In this document: in pieces, positions 8,813 to 16,937 of the stretch
Numbering within the stretch: position 1 is the stretch's first letter
Layout: the number at the start of each line of letters is the position of its first letter
Assembly (NCBI GenBank): GCA_017312345.1
Contig: BLAA01000001.1
Location: 1,736,001-1,800,000, forward strand
DNA from: Candidatus Denitrolinea symbiosum
GTDB lineage: Bacteria; Chloroflexota; Anaerolineae; Anaerolineales; Villigracilaceae
DNA length: 64,000 nt
Direction: 5' to 3'
The notes under the pieces: model-generated
The model's input: only the letters and a program-made list of their open reading frames with translations
What the model was told of the DNA's origin: nothing
Database searches by the model: none
Translations under genes and position numbers: made by a program

Positions 8813-9808
8813 TTCCATTTTTCGCTTCAACAACGCCGTTTTTTCTTCCTCCGACAAGAACGCGATCTTCAACGCGTTCTCCTGCGCCTGGCGGATCTGC
8901 GCGTCGCTCAATCCCGCTTTCGGCGCGGCGACGTTGAACTCGTAGGGCAGGTCAATGCCAGAGATGCCGGGGTCGTCGGTGTTGATGGTGGCGAGGATGC
9001 CGCGCTCGAGGAAGGTTTTCAGCGGGTGACTTTCGTAATCGGGGACGCAGCTGGTCTGCACGTTGCTGGTGAGGTTGTTTTCCACGCCGATTTTATTTTC
9101 CGCCATGTAATCCAGCAGGGACGGGTCGTCCACGGCGCGGATGGCGTGGCCGAGACGTTTCGTCCCCAGCTCGCGGAGCGCCTGCCAGACGCTGTGCGCG
9201 CCGTCCGCTTCGCCCGCGTGGACGGTGAACTGCCAGCCCGCGTCGAGCGCGCGGCGGAAATGTTCGAGGAAGAGTCCGCCCGGGAAGTTGACCTCGTCCC
9301 CGGCGAGGTCGAGGGCGACGATGCCTTCGCGCTGGGCGAGGAGCGCGTCCAGTTCGCGGGAGGCGGCTTCGGGACCGAACGTCCGACTGATGATCCCGAT
9401 CAGGTTGGCGCGCACGCCGAAGTCACGCGCGCCCGCCCGCGTCCCGTCCACGACCGCCTCGGTCACGCCGTCGGGATTCAGGTTGTGGGACTCGGCCATG
9501 AACATCGGGCTGAAGCGCAGTTCGATATAGTCAATGCCCTCGTTGCGCGCGTCCTCGACGTTTTCGTACGCGATGCGGCGGCAGGCATCGTAGTCCGCGA
9601 GGACGGCCATCGGCCAGTGGAACTTGGCGATGAAGTCCATGATGGCGGGCTTCGGCTCCGTGATCTGGACGTGCGGGCGGAGCGACTCCACGTCCCACGC
9701 GGGGAGGGGGATGTTGTGTTTGCGCCCGAGGTCGAGGACGGTTTGCAGGCGCACGTTGCCGTCGAGGTGGCGGTGGAGGTCAATGAGGGGAAGATCGGGG
9801 AAGATCAT
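8807..9808 (-). CDS. add: Adenosine deaminase
   Basis: The 333-residue zinc hydrolase deaminates adenosine to inosine. Metal ligands and active-site motifs are visible: [14 protein letters not shown] (HxH), [10 protein letters not shown] (His and the catalytic Glu region), [11 protein letters not shown], and [10 protein letters not shown] (Asp-Asp). The final residues and the TGA are encoded by an inserted-looking palindrome (8792-8812). It may cooperate with ahcY (34.6 kb), which releases adenosine, though it is not in that operon. It is monocistronic on the minus strand. Confidence 0.94.
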   Translation of the reverse strand: MIFPDLPLIDLHRHLDGNVRLQTVLDLGRKHNIPLPAWDVESLRPHVQITEPKPAIMDFIAKFHWPMAVLADYDACRRIAYENVEDARNEGIDYIELRFSPMFMAESHNLNPDGVTEAVVDGTRAGARDFGVRANLIGIISRTFGPEAASRELDALLAQREGIVALDLAGDEVNFPGGLFLEHFRRALDAGWQFTVHAGEADGAHSVWQALRELGTKRLGHAIRAVDDPSLLDYMAENKIGVENNLTSNVQTSCVPDYESHPLKTFLERGILATINTDDPGISGIDLPYEFNVAAPKAGLSDAQIRQAQENALKIAFLSEEEKTALLKRKMES

Positions 9809-9858
9809 GTCCCTATTTTACCGCGCGGGAAAGGATGAAGGATGAATTATGAAGGATG

Positions 9859-9890
9859 AAAAAGCCCCGCGAATTCCTCCGCGAGGCTTT
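9859..9890 (-). terminator. Rho-independent terminator downstream of fabF
   Basis: Inverted repeat AAAGCCCCGCG (9861-9871) and CGCGAGGCTTT (9880-9890) has one mismatch and an 8-nt loop. Read on the minus strand, it is followed by a T run. It lies downstream of the fabF stop. Confidence 0.75.
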
Positions 9891-9891
9891 C

Positions 9892-9926
9892 ACTGAAAAC
9901 TGATCACTGATCACTGATAACTGATC
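9892..9926. repeat. Heptanucleotide array across the fabF stop codon
   Basis: Five 7-mers (ACTGAAA, ACTGATC, ACTGATC, ACTGATA, ACTGATC) run into the fabF 3' end. The fabF TGA (complement of 9925-9927) is part of the last unit. This is the cleanest ACTGATC-type array in the window. Confidence 0.9.
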
Positions 9927-11160
9927 ACTCGTATTTGCGAATCACCAGCACCGCGTTATGCCCGCCAAACCCGAAGGCGTTGCTGATGGCGACGTTGATC
10001 TTCGCCTCGCGCGCCTGGTTTGGGATGTAATCGAGGTCGCAGTCGGGGTCGGGCGTTTCGTAGTGGATGGTCGGCGGGAGCAGTCCCTCGCGCAGCGCCT
10101 GCACGCAGAAGACGGCTTCGATGGCGCCCGTCGCGCCCATGCAATGTCCCGTCATGGATTTGGTGGACGATATCGGGATTTTGTAGGCCTGCGCGCCGAA
10201 CGCGTTTTTGACGGCCTTCGTCTCGGACAGGTCGTTGAGTTGAGTTCCCGTCCCGTGCGCGGAGATGTAGCCGACCTCGTCCGCGTTGACGCCCGCCGAG
10301 TTCAGCGCGTGGAGGATGGCGGCCGCGCCGCCCGCGCCCTCCTCGTGCGGCGCGGTGATGTGGAACGCGTCGGCGGTGGAGGCGTAGCCCGCCAGTTCGG
10401 CCAGGATCGCCGCGCCGCGCGCCCTGGCGTGCGACTCGGTCTCCATCACCAGGACGGCCGCGCCCTCGCCCATCACCAACCCGTCGCGGTTTTTGTCGAA
10501 GGGCTGGGGCGTCATCGAGTAATCGTCGTTGCGGCGCGACATGGCGCCGACGCGGTCGAAGGCGGCCACGCCCGCGCGGCAGATGGGAGCCTCCGACGCG
10601 CCCGCGATGGCGACGTCAATCGTCCCGTTGCGGAGCATCATCCACGCGGTCCCGATCCCGTCCGCGCCCGAAGCGCAGGCCGAGGCGACGGAGATGCACG
10701 GGCCTGTGATCCCGTAATCAATGGCGACGAGTCCCGAAGCGCCGTTCGGCATCAGCATCGGGATGGCGAACGGGCTGACGCGGCGCGGCCCCACGTCTCG
10801 CACGGTGAAGATGACTTCCTCCAGCGACTTGAGCCCGCCGATGGCGGCGGAGATGACCACGCCGACGCGCGGGGCGTTTTCCTCGGTGACGCGCAGGGAC
10901 GATTGCTCCACGGCCTCTTTGACGGCCGCGGCCGCCAGCTGCTCGAAACGGTCGCGGCGACGCGCCTCCCGCGCGTCCATGTAATTTTCGGGATTGAAAT
11001 TTCTCGCTTCGCAGGCGATCTTGACGAGGTATTCGGTCGCGTCGAACTGGGTGATCGGCCCCACCCCCGAAACGCCGTTGACCGCGGCCTGCCACGACTC
11101 CGCGACGGACAACCCCAGCGGGTTGACGGTTCCCATGCCTGTGATGACGATTTTTTCCAT
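9925..11160 (-). CDS. fabF: Beta-ketoacyl-ACP synthase II
   Basis: The 411-residue condensing enzyme of type II fatty acid synthesis elongates acyl-ACP with malonyl-ACP. The Cys-His-His triad is visible: SVASACASGADG (Cys162), SAHGTGTQ, and MTGHCMGATG. The N-terminus is MEKIVITGMGTVNPLG. The length is typical of FabF/KAS II. It appears monocistronic here, with its own terminator; no acpP or fabG lies next to it. Its stop codon sits in a heptad array. Confidence 0.94.
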   Translation of the reverse strand: MEKIVITGMGTVNPLGLSVAESWQAAVNGVSGVGPITQFDATEYLVKIACEARNFNPENYMDAREARRRDRFEQLAAAAVKEAVEQSSLRVTEENAPRVGVVISAAIGGLKSLEEVIFTVRDVGPRRVSPFAIPMLMPNGASGLVAIDYGITGPCISVASACASGADGIGTAWMMLRNGTIDVAIAGASEAPICRAGVAAFDRVGAMSRRNDDYSMTPQPFDKNRDGLVMGEGAAVLVMETESHARARGAAILAELAGYASTADAFHITAPHEEGAGGAAAILHALNSAGVNADEVGYISAHGTGTQLNDLSETKAVKNAFGAQAYKIPISSTKSMTGHCMGATGAIEAVFCVQALREGLLPPTIHYETPDPDCDLDYIPNQAREAKINVAISNAFGFGGHNAVLVIRKYE

Positions 11161-11280
11161 GAAGCCTCCAATGATTTCAAAAAGACAGCCCGAGGCCGCC
11201 TTTGTAGCATATAACCCATGTTTCCGCAGCGCGTCACGCCTGAGGAAAACAAAAAGACTTCTCTATGCGCGTTTCCTCAA

Positions 11281-11353
11281 CGCGAATGTCGCGAATGTCA
11301 TGAATTATTTTTAAATCCGTTCGCGAAATTCGCCAATTCGCGGTATTCGCGAT
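11281..11353. repeat. Intergenic inverted repeat of CGCGAATNN units
   Basis: The left half holds CGCGAATGT twice in tandem (9-bp period). The right half holds the complementary TTCGCGAAATTCGCC and AATTCGCGGTATTCGCG. The two halves pair imperfectly. The element fills most of the gap between the fabF start and the moaE stop; a related element is at 12225-12276. Confidence 0.65.
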
Positions 11354-11408
11354 GAAAATTCAATCTGTCATGCTCCATGTACGGTATTAAAAAATCCGTG
11401 TACAGGTT

Positions 11409-11876
11409 TTACTCTCCTGCTTTCGGGATGTAATCGCCCTCGACCCATTCCTCTCCGTTCGGACCGACTTCCTTCTTCCAGACGGGGACGATCTCTTTCA
11501 GGCGGTCGATCCCGTACCGCGCCGCGTCGAAGACTCCCGTGTCGCGGTGCGCGGCGGTGACGGCGATCAGCACCGTGGGCGTGCGCGGGTACAACCGCCC
11601 GACGCGCTGGACGACGGCGATGCCCTCGATGGTCGGCCAACGCGCGCGGATCTCGTCCGCGACCTGTTTCATCTTCGCTTCGGCCATCGGTTTGTAGGCC
11701 TCGTATTCGAGATAGACGGTCTCGTGCGCCTCGCCGCGACTCGTTACGCCGCGCACCATGCCCGTAAAGATTGCCGCCGCGCCCGTGGATGGAAGCGTGA
11801 TCGCGTCGAGCAGCGCGTCCAGGTCGAGTTCGTCTTCGGTGATTTCAAAAATAGTCGGATGGTCGGGCGGTCTCAT
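11409..11876 (-). CDS. moaE: Molybdopterin synthase catalytic subunit MoaE
   Basis: The 155-residue large subunit of molybdopterin synthase converts cyclic pyranopterin monophosphate to molybdopterin with sulfur from MoaD thiocarboxylate. Family motifs are AAAIFTGMVRG, LEYEAYKPMAE, VVQRVGRLYP, VTAAHRDTGVF and the lysine-rich VPVWKKEVGPNGEEWVEGD. I set the start at 11876 (MRPPDHP..), since the 22 codons upstream lack conservation and include non-coding-like sequence. It lies just downstream of moaD on the same strand, as expected for the two subunits. Confidence 0.93.
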   Translation of the reverse strand: MRPPDHPTIFEITEDELDLDALLDAITLPSTGAAAIFTGMVRGVTSRGEAHETVYLEYEAYKPMAEAKMKQVADEIRARWPTIEGIAVVQRVGRLYPRTPTVLIAVTAAHRDTGVFDAARYGIDRLKEIVPVWKKEVGPNGEEWVEGDYIPKAGE

Positions 11877-11932
11877 GGTCGTGTGGTTACATGATAAGCG
11901 ATATTTAGGGGATCGGATCATAGGCAAGCGCT

Positions 11933-11960
11933 CAATTACCAATTACCAATCTCCAATTAT
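11933..11960. repeat. Heptanucleotide array between moaE and moaD
   Basis: Four 7-mers (CAATTAC, CAATTAC, CAATCTC, CAATTAT) end at the moaD stop codon: the TAA is the complement of TTA at 11957-11959 in the last unit. Confidence 0.85.
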
Positions 11961-12208
11961 CCCCCGCTCACAGGCGGAAACATCGCCAGTTCCGCGCCCT
12001 CGGGCAGGATGGCCTCGTCGAACGCGAACTCGCGGTTGACGGTCGTCAGCGCTGATTTCATGTTCTCCGCCAGCGCGGGGAATTCGCGGGCGACTTGCGC
12101 TTTGAGCGCCTGGACGGTCGCGCCCTCGGGCAGGCTCAACTCGATAAATTTTGCGCCGCCCACGCGTTCGCGCAGGGTGGCGAAGAGTAAAATCTTTACG
12201 CGGGTCAT
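11957..12208 (-). CDS. moaD: Molybdopterin synthase sulfur carrier subunit MoaD
   Basis: This 83-residue ubiquitin-fold protein ends in the required Gly-Gly (PPVSGG), the residue that is adenylated and thiocarboxylated. Other MoaD features are the KILLFATLRERVGG start and the FPP turn. It precedes moaE in the transcript and donates sulfur to it. The stop codon is provided by a heptad repeat. Together with fdhD at 38.2 kb this indicates molybdenum cofactor enzymes. Confidence 0.93.
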   Translation of the reverse strand: MTRVKILLFATLRERVGGAKFIELSLPEGATVQALKAQVAREFPALAENMKSALTTVNREFAFDEAILPEGAELAMFPPVSGG

Positions 12209-12224
12209 GACGCAGCTCCTTCTT

Positions 12225-12276
12225 GCCGCGAATTTCGCGAATGAACGCGAATAATAAAATTCGTGAAATTCGTGGC
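12225..12276. repeat. Intergenic hairpin of CGCGAATTT units upstream of moaD
   Basis: The arms are GCCGCGAATTTCGCGAAT (12225-12242) and ATTCGTGAAATTCGTGGC (12259-12276). They form an 18-bp stem with two G-U wobbles and a 16-nt loop. It lies between rsmD and moaD and belongs to the same class as 11281-11353. Confidence 0.75.
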
Positions 12277-12280
12277 CGAA

Positions 12281-12841
12281 TTATTTTTCTTGCAACTCGT
12301 AAAACACCAACAATGTGTTGCTATATTTTCTCTCGTCAAATTGTACCAAGTTCTGAAATTCCAAATCCTTATATTCGCGCGGGGCGATCTGCGCCATCAC
12401 CCAGGCGTCCTTCGTCAGCCAGCTCGGATTTTCGTCGAGCGTTAACAGCGCGCGTTCCCAAATTCCTTGATACTGCGGCGGGGCGACGTAGATGTTTTGG
12501 AACTGGCGGTCGGCGGGCTGCGTCAGCGCGGCCAGCGAATCGGCGCGGCGGACCTCAGCGCGCTCCGCGAGGCGGCAATGCTCCAAATTGAATTTGATCG
12601 TCTCGATGGGCGCGCGGTTCAAGTCTGTGAAGCGGACGAACGACGCGCCGCGGCTCAGGGCTTCGATTCCCACCGCGCCCGTCCCTGCGAACAGGTCCCA
12701 CCACGACGAGTCGACCACGTCCGCGCCGATGATGTTGAACAGCGCCTCCTTCACCATGTCCGTGATCGGGCGCGTAGTGTCGCCAGGGACGGACTTCAAC
12801 TTGCGTCCTTTCGCCGCGCCAGAGATGACTCTTAAGCTCAT
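12281..12841 (-). CDS. rsmD: 16S rRNA (guanine(966)-N(2))-methyltransferase RsmD family
   Basis: The 186-residue Rossmann-fold methylase has the RsmD start LRVISGAAKGRKLKSVPG, TRPITDMVKEALFNII and the SAM motif DLFAGTGAVGIEALSRGA. The usual catalytic DPPY/F tetrad reads APPQY here (residues 120-124), so the Asp/Asn expected in N-methylases is replaced by Ala. I think related Chloroflexota proteins share this, but that needs an alignment. The ATG at 12841 overlaps the stop of the upstream URO-D family gene. Function is likely G966 methylation in the 30S subunit. Confidence 0.86.
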   Translation of the reverse strand: MSLRVISGAAKGRKLKSVPGDTTRPITDMVKEALFNIIGADVVDSSWWDLFAGTGAVGIEALSRGASFVRFTDLNRAPIETIKFNLEHCRLAERAEVRRADSLAALTQPADRQFQNIYVAPPQYQGIWERALLTLDENPSWLTKDAWVMAQIAPREYKDLEFQNLVQFDERKYSNTLLVFYELQEK

Positions 12842-13815
12842 TTCTCAACACTCTCTCTTGCTGCGATCAAATTCCCATGTGACGCGATGACGGGGACCAC
12901 GCAGCCCGTGGACAGGATGAACTTCCGTCCGCGCGTTTGACGGATGGCCTCCTCCGCCTCTTCCCTGACCTGCGCGGGATTGCCCAGCGCGAGCGTATCC
13001 TGCCTCAAGCCGCCGCAGACGACGCCATCGTAGAGCGCCTGGGCCTCCGCGAGGCTTGGCGCGGTTTCGCGGTCGTGCCAATTTACGATGGGAAATGAGA
13101 GAGCGGAGAGCAGAGAGTAGTGAATATCGCGCCCATGAAGATGGAGGACGTTCAGCCACGAGGATTTGGCGGGTTCGATCACTTGCTGGTCAAATGGGAG
13201 GCCGAAGGTTTTGTATTCTTCGAGCGAGAGCAGCGCCGCCTGCGCGTGTTGGACGGCGTAGAAGATTCCGTCAATGCCCGTTTCGAGCGCGGCTTCCACG
13301 AAGCGGCGCGTCGTCCGCGCGATGGTCTCAAGTCCTTTCATTACGTCATCTGGATACAGGCGGAGATGCGCGAGGAGCATGTCGTTGCCCGCGAGATTTT
13401 TTGCCTGCGCCAGCGGACTGAACACAGTCTGGATGAAGGGCGTTTCGGCGGGCAGTCCCTGCTTGAGGAGGCGGAGACATTCCAGTTGCGCGGAAAGACG
13501 CGGCGAGGTTGGATCCAGCTCGGGCAGGCGCGCCCAGTCGCGAGGTCCAGAGACGACGCGTTTGACGTAGCGGCGCGTCCCCTCGGTGTGTCCCTCCCAA
13601 ACGTCGTCCGCGCCCCAGTCCTTGAGACAGAACGACGAGGCGGGAGTCACTTTGACGAAGTCGAAATCGTATTGCCTTTGCCAGTGAAGCGTCGCGGCGG
13701 CGAGCGTTTCGGGAGACTGGTCGTCCACGGGGAAGTGGCGCCAGAGCGCGACGGGGACGCGGTCGGGCTGTCCGCCGTCGAGACAGGTTTGGAGGCGTTC
13801 GCGATGGGTTGTCAT
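12838..13815 (-). CDS. Uroporphyrinogen decarboxylase (URO-D) family protein
   Basis: The 325-residue protein has the URO-D TIM-barrel fold signature: start MTTHRERLQTCLDGGQPDRVPV, later FIQTVFSPLAQAKNLAG, HGRDIHYSLL and a C-terminal GRKFILSTGCVVP. It lacks the RQAGRY arginine motif of haem-pathway HemE, so it is not the housekeeping decarboxylase. It belongs with the MtaA/CmuA-like group of methyl- or corrinoid-linked proteins. The substrate is unknown. I use the ATG at 13815, seven codons inside the longest frame, because conservation starts there. It overlaps rsmD and the GT-C gene by ATGA at both ends. Confidence 0.75.
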   Translation of the reverse strand: MTTHRERLQTCLDGGQPDRVPVALWRHFPVDDQSPETLAAATLHWQRQYDFDFVKVTPASSFCLKDWGADDVWEGHTEGTRRYVKRVVSGPRDWARLPELDPTSPRLSAQLECLRLLKQGLPAETPFIQTVFSPLAQAKNLAGNDMLLAHLRLYPDDVMKGLETIARTTRRFVEAALETGIDGIFYAVQHAQAALLSLEEYKTFGLPFDQQVIEPAKSSWLNVLHLHGRDIHYSLLSALSFPIVNWHDRETAPSLAEAQALYDGVVCGGLRQDTLALGNPAQVREEAEEAIRQTRGRKFILSTGCVVPVIASHGNLIAARESVEK

Positions 13816-14420
13816 GGGACTTGTTTTACCACACAAAAGACCGCGGCGCCGCGTCGGACTTCGCCGACGGTGGGCGCGTCGCGGAAGGTTTGACGGTCTT
13901 CGTTGGCGCGGGTGTTGACGAGGACGTAGTCGCCCGGGCGGATGTCTTTCAGACTGCCGCGTTCGTCGAAGACGGCGAGTCCGCTGGCGGCGTAGGGCGC
14001 GGCGAGGGCGGCCTCCCGGTGGACGAAGAGGCGGGCGGGGAGGACGAAGTCGGTCTGCTCGACGGCCTCTTTGTAGCAGGTGAGCCAGTAGTCGGTCTCG
14101 TAGACGCGGAAGGCGCCTCCCGTCCCGCCGACGAGGGAGTTGTAATAGGCGTATTCGTAGGGATGGAGGCGCGCCGCGCCGAGCAGTCCTGGCAGGCTGA
14201 CGAGGAGAATTGTTCCTGCGCGTAGCCAGTTCGGGGAGTGAAGCCGCTGTCCCTGCTTTTCCAGCCAGCGGAAGACGGTATCCAGTCCGAGTCCGCAGGT
14301 GACGAAGACGGGCGGGAGGATGAAGAGGAAGTGACGGAAGCCGTCGTACATCGGCGGTTTGCGGAGGAGGACGTAGAGGAGGGGGATTGCAAATGCAGTA
14401 AGCAGTAACCAGTAATCGGT

Positions 14421-14545
14421 GGACGGGGGACGGGGGACGGAGGACGGGGGACGGGGGACGGAGGACGGGGGATGGAGGACGGAGGACGGGGGATGGAGGA
14501 CGGGGGACGGGGGATGGAGGAGGGGGACGGGGGACGGGAGATGGA
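14421..14545. repeat. Long heptanucleotide array (GGACGGG/GGATGGA) inside the GT-C gene
   Basis: Fifteen 7-mers in strict register (GGACGGG, GGACGGA or GGATGGA; the last, GGAGGGG, is irregular) run to 14525. The register then moves by one base because of a 6-nt unit, GGAGGG, at 14519-14524. Further GGACGGG units and AGATGGA follow. On the coding strand three heptads encode a 7-residue Ser/Pro/Arg repeat. This is the longest array in the window and the site of the frameshift. Confidence 0.92.
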
Positions 14546-14820
14546 GGAAGTCAGTTTTGTGAGAGCGGCTCCAAGTCCCAGCGCGAACAGCGGCCAGACG
14601 GGTTCGGTGAGGGTGATTCCCAGCAGCGTCGGCAGGTAGCGGCGCGGGAGGTCGTAGGCGCGGTAGAGTTGTCCGCCGAAGAGGACTTGGAGTCTCGTCG
14701 GGTTTTCGGACATGAAGAGGAAGACTTGAACGAAGTTTTTGACGGGCGATTCCCAGAGATAGGGCCAGGAAGCGAGCATGAAGAGGAGGGAGAGGAGGAT
14801 GTAAGCGAGGAGGGAGCGCG

Positions 14821-14848
14821 CCAGGTTCCAGGTTCCAGGTTTCGGGTT
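14821..14848. repeat. Second heptanucleotide array in the GT-C gene
   Basis: CCAGGTT occurs three times perfectly, then TCGGGTT (28 nt). It encodes a short loop (KPGTWNLA) between predicted TM segments. Confidence 0.85.
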
Positions 14849-15544
14849 GGCGATGGACCGTTGTTTGACGATGGCGTAAACGACGACGAGGAGTCCCGCC
14901 AGCGGGGCGAGGACGCGGATGGAGGTGGCGATTCCCAGAAAGAACGCGGCGACGATCACGCTGAACGTTCTGCGTTTTCCGCTTTTGGCTTCGTCGTTGA
15001 GCGCGTCCGCCATTTCGAATCCGAAGAGCGCCGCTCCCGTGAAGAAGACGAGGAACGGCATGTCTTTGGGGTTGATGAAGGCGTGACCGAGCAAGAGCGG
15101 CTGTGTGGAAAAGAGCGCCGCCGCGCCGAAGGCCGCCCATTCACCCATCCAGCGCAGGCTGAGACGATAGATGAAATAGACGCCGAGCAGGAAGGTCAGG
15201 AAGTTGACCAGCCGCCAGGCGGCGACTTCCTCCAGGCCGAGAGATTCGAGCAAGTGGACGGGCGTCCGCGCCAGCAGGAGGTAGGCGGGGCCGCGGTTCT
15301 TGTGATCGTCCCCGCTGGAGCCGTAGGATTTGGAGAGGTCGAAATCGGGGGAGAGCCAATTGGCGGGAGTATACGCGTATCCCAGCGCCTCGCCGTACTC
15401 GTAAAAAAGCGGCTCGTCCCACGAGAGGCCGTAATCGCGGAAGGCGGACAGCCCGAAGACGAGTTGGGCGAGGAGGAGCAGAATGAAGGGAGTATGTTTA
15501 TAGACGGGACGCGCGGGCTGGGTCATCGGGCGTGATTATACTGT

Positions 15545-15572
15545 CCCTGAACTGAACACTGATCACTTCTCT
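15545..15572. repeat. Heptad run across the der stop codon
   Basis: Four 7-mers (CCCTGAA, CTGAACA, CTGATCA, CTTCTCT) cover the der TGA (complement of 15563-15565). Confidence 0.7.
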
Positions 15573-16927
15573 TTTCTCCCCTTCATCACCAGACGGATCG
15601 GCGTTCCGAGAAACCCGTATTCCGCGCGGATGCGATTCTCCACGAAGCGGCGATACGAGAAATGCGCCAGCTTCGGATCGTTCACGTAGATCATAAACGT
15701 CGGCGGGTCGGAGCGGACCTGCGTGCCGTAGTACATCTTCAGGGCGCGTCCCGCGCGGGACGGCGCGGGGTGTTCATCCTGCGCCTTCATCAGGATTTGA
15801 TTGATCTGCGAAGTCGTCAGGCGCGCCAGCCGTTCCTCCTGCACTTGCAGCGCGAGCGGCAGAACCTGCTCCACGCGCTGACCCGTCCTGGCGGAGATGA
15901 ACAGCAGCGGGACGTAACTCATGAAGTTCAGTTCTTCCCGAATCTTGTCGGTATACGCGCTCATCGTGTACGCGTCTTTTTCCACCGCGTCCCATTTGTT
16001 CACCAGGACGACCACGCTTTTCGAGGCCTCCAGCACGAAGCCGGCGATGTGCGCGTCCTGCGTGGAGATCCCCTCGACCGCGTCTATGACCATCAGCGCC
16101 ACGTCGGCACGTTCGATGGACTTGAAGGCGCGCAGCACGGAATAGCGTTCCACGCCCTGTTCGATCTTTCCACGCCGACGGATGCCTGCGGTGTCTATCA
16201 GCGTGACCGCCACCCCGTTGAAGTCGAGACGCGTGTCAATCGAGTCGCGCGTCGTCCCCGCGATGGGACTGACGATGGCGCGTTCCTCGCCGGCCAGCCT
16301 GTTCAGCAGGGATGACTTCCCGGCGTTCGGCTTGCCGACGATGGCGATCTTGACCGAATCGTCCTCTTCCTCCAGGGGTTGTTCGGGGAAGGACATCACC
16401 AGCGCGTCGAGCAGGTCGCCCACGTCCGTCCCGTGGATGGACGAGATCGGATACGGGTCGCCCAGCCCCAACTCGTAGAACTGCGCCGCCTCGTCGCGTC
16501 TCTGCGCGCTCTCGCATTTGTTGACCGCCACGAAGATCGGCGGCTGGAAGGTCTCGCCGACTTTTTTCTGCATCCGCCGCAGGATGCCCGCCACCTCGCG
16601 GTCGGGTTCGGCGAGGCCCTCGATGCCGTCTACCAGAAACAGGATCGCGTCCGCGTCGCGGACGGCGGTCAGCGCCTGTTCGCGAATCTCTTTGATGAAG
16701 TCCGCCGAGCCGACGGAGAGCGGGGAGCGGCCTCCGTGCGTGGGATCGATCCCGCCCGTATCCACCACATGGAAGGCGCGCCCGTTCCATTCGGCCTCGC
16801 CCACCAGACGGTCACGCGTGGTGCCGGGCGTGTCGTCCACGATGGCGAGACGTTCGCCGATCAGACGGTTGAACAAAGTGCTTTTGCCGACGTTCGGCCG
16901 GCCGACGAGCGCTACAACAGGTTTCAT
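15563..16927 (-). CDS. der: Ribosome biogenesis GTPase Der (EngA)
   Basis: This 454-residue tandem GTPase is needed for 50S subunit assembly. The first G domain has GRPNVGKSTLFNRL, DTPGTTRDR, DTGGI and NKCES (where NKxD is usual). The second has GKPNAGKSSLLNRLAGEE, AGTTRDSID, DTAGIRRR and NKWD. A KH-like C-terminal domain follows, ending in NPIR-type IRLVMKGRKEK. The length is standard. The ATG at 16927 starts directly with the G1 motif region. It is transcribed after the cdaA/YbbR pair with a 10-nt gap, so probably in the same operon. Confidence 0.96.
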   Translation of the reverse strand: MKPVVALVGRPNVGKSTLFNRLIGERLAIVDDTPGTTRDRLVGEAEWNGRAFHVVDTGGIDPTHGGRSPLSVGSADFIKEIREQALTAVRDADAILFLVDGIEGLAEPDREVAGILRRMQKKVGETFQPPIFVAVNKCESAQRRDEAAQFYELGLGDPYPISSIHGTDVGDLLDALVMSFPEQPLEEEDDSVKIAIVGKPNAGKSSLLNRLAGEERAIVSPIAGTTRDSIDTRLDFNGVAVTLIDTAGIRRRGKIEQGVERYSVLRAFKSIERADVALMVIDAVEGISTQDAHIAGFVLEASKSVVVLVNKWDAVEKDAYTMSAYTDKIREELNFMSYVPLLFISARTGQRVEQVLPLALQVQEERLARLTTSQINQILMKAQDEHPAPSRAGRALKMYYGTQVRSDPPTFMIYVNDPKLAHFSYRRFVENRIRAEYGFLGTPIRLVMKGRKEK

Positions 16928-16937
16928 GTGATTCTCA

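Larger units (their letters stand above)
13812..15526 (-). pseudogene. Frameshifted GT-C (PMT/ArnT-like) membrane glycosyltransferase; possibly phase-variable
   Basis: Two frames together encode one polytopic protein of about 571 residues. The N-terminal part (from 15526) has YGLSWDEPLFYEYGEALGY, the GT-39-like lumenal acidic motif, and many TM segments. The C-terminal part (PLLYVLLRKPPMYDGFRHFL to VLVNTRANEDRQTFRD) lies in the neighbouring frame. The frames switch inside a heptad array (14421-14545) encoding Pro/Ser/Arg repeats. One unit, GGAGGG at 14519-14524, is 6 nt where the others are 7. Restoring one base, or adding one heptad (+7 = +1 mod 3), rejoins the two halves. It may be a dead gene, a contingency locus, or a sequencing error. 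It likely transfers a sugar from a polyprenyl carrier outside the membrane. Confidence 0.8.

Noticed and set aside
12838..13815. Haem biosynthesis hemE
   Set aside because: The RQAGRY-type substrate-binding motif is absent, so it is only a member of the URO-D superfamily.
14417..14550. CRISPR-like or other direct-repeat array
   Set aside because: The period is 7 bp without spacers, and the tract lies within a coding sequence. It is a tandem heptad array.
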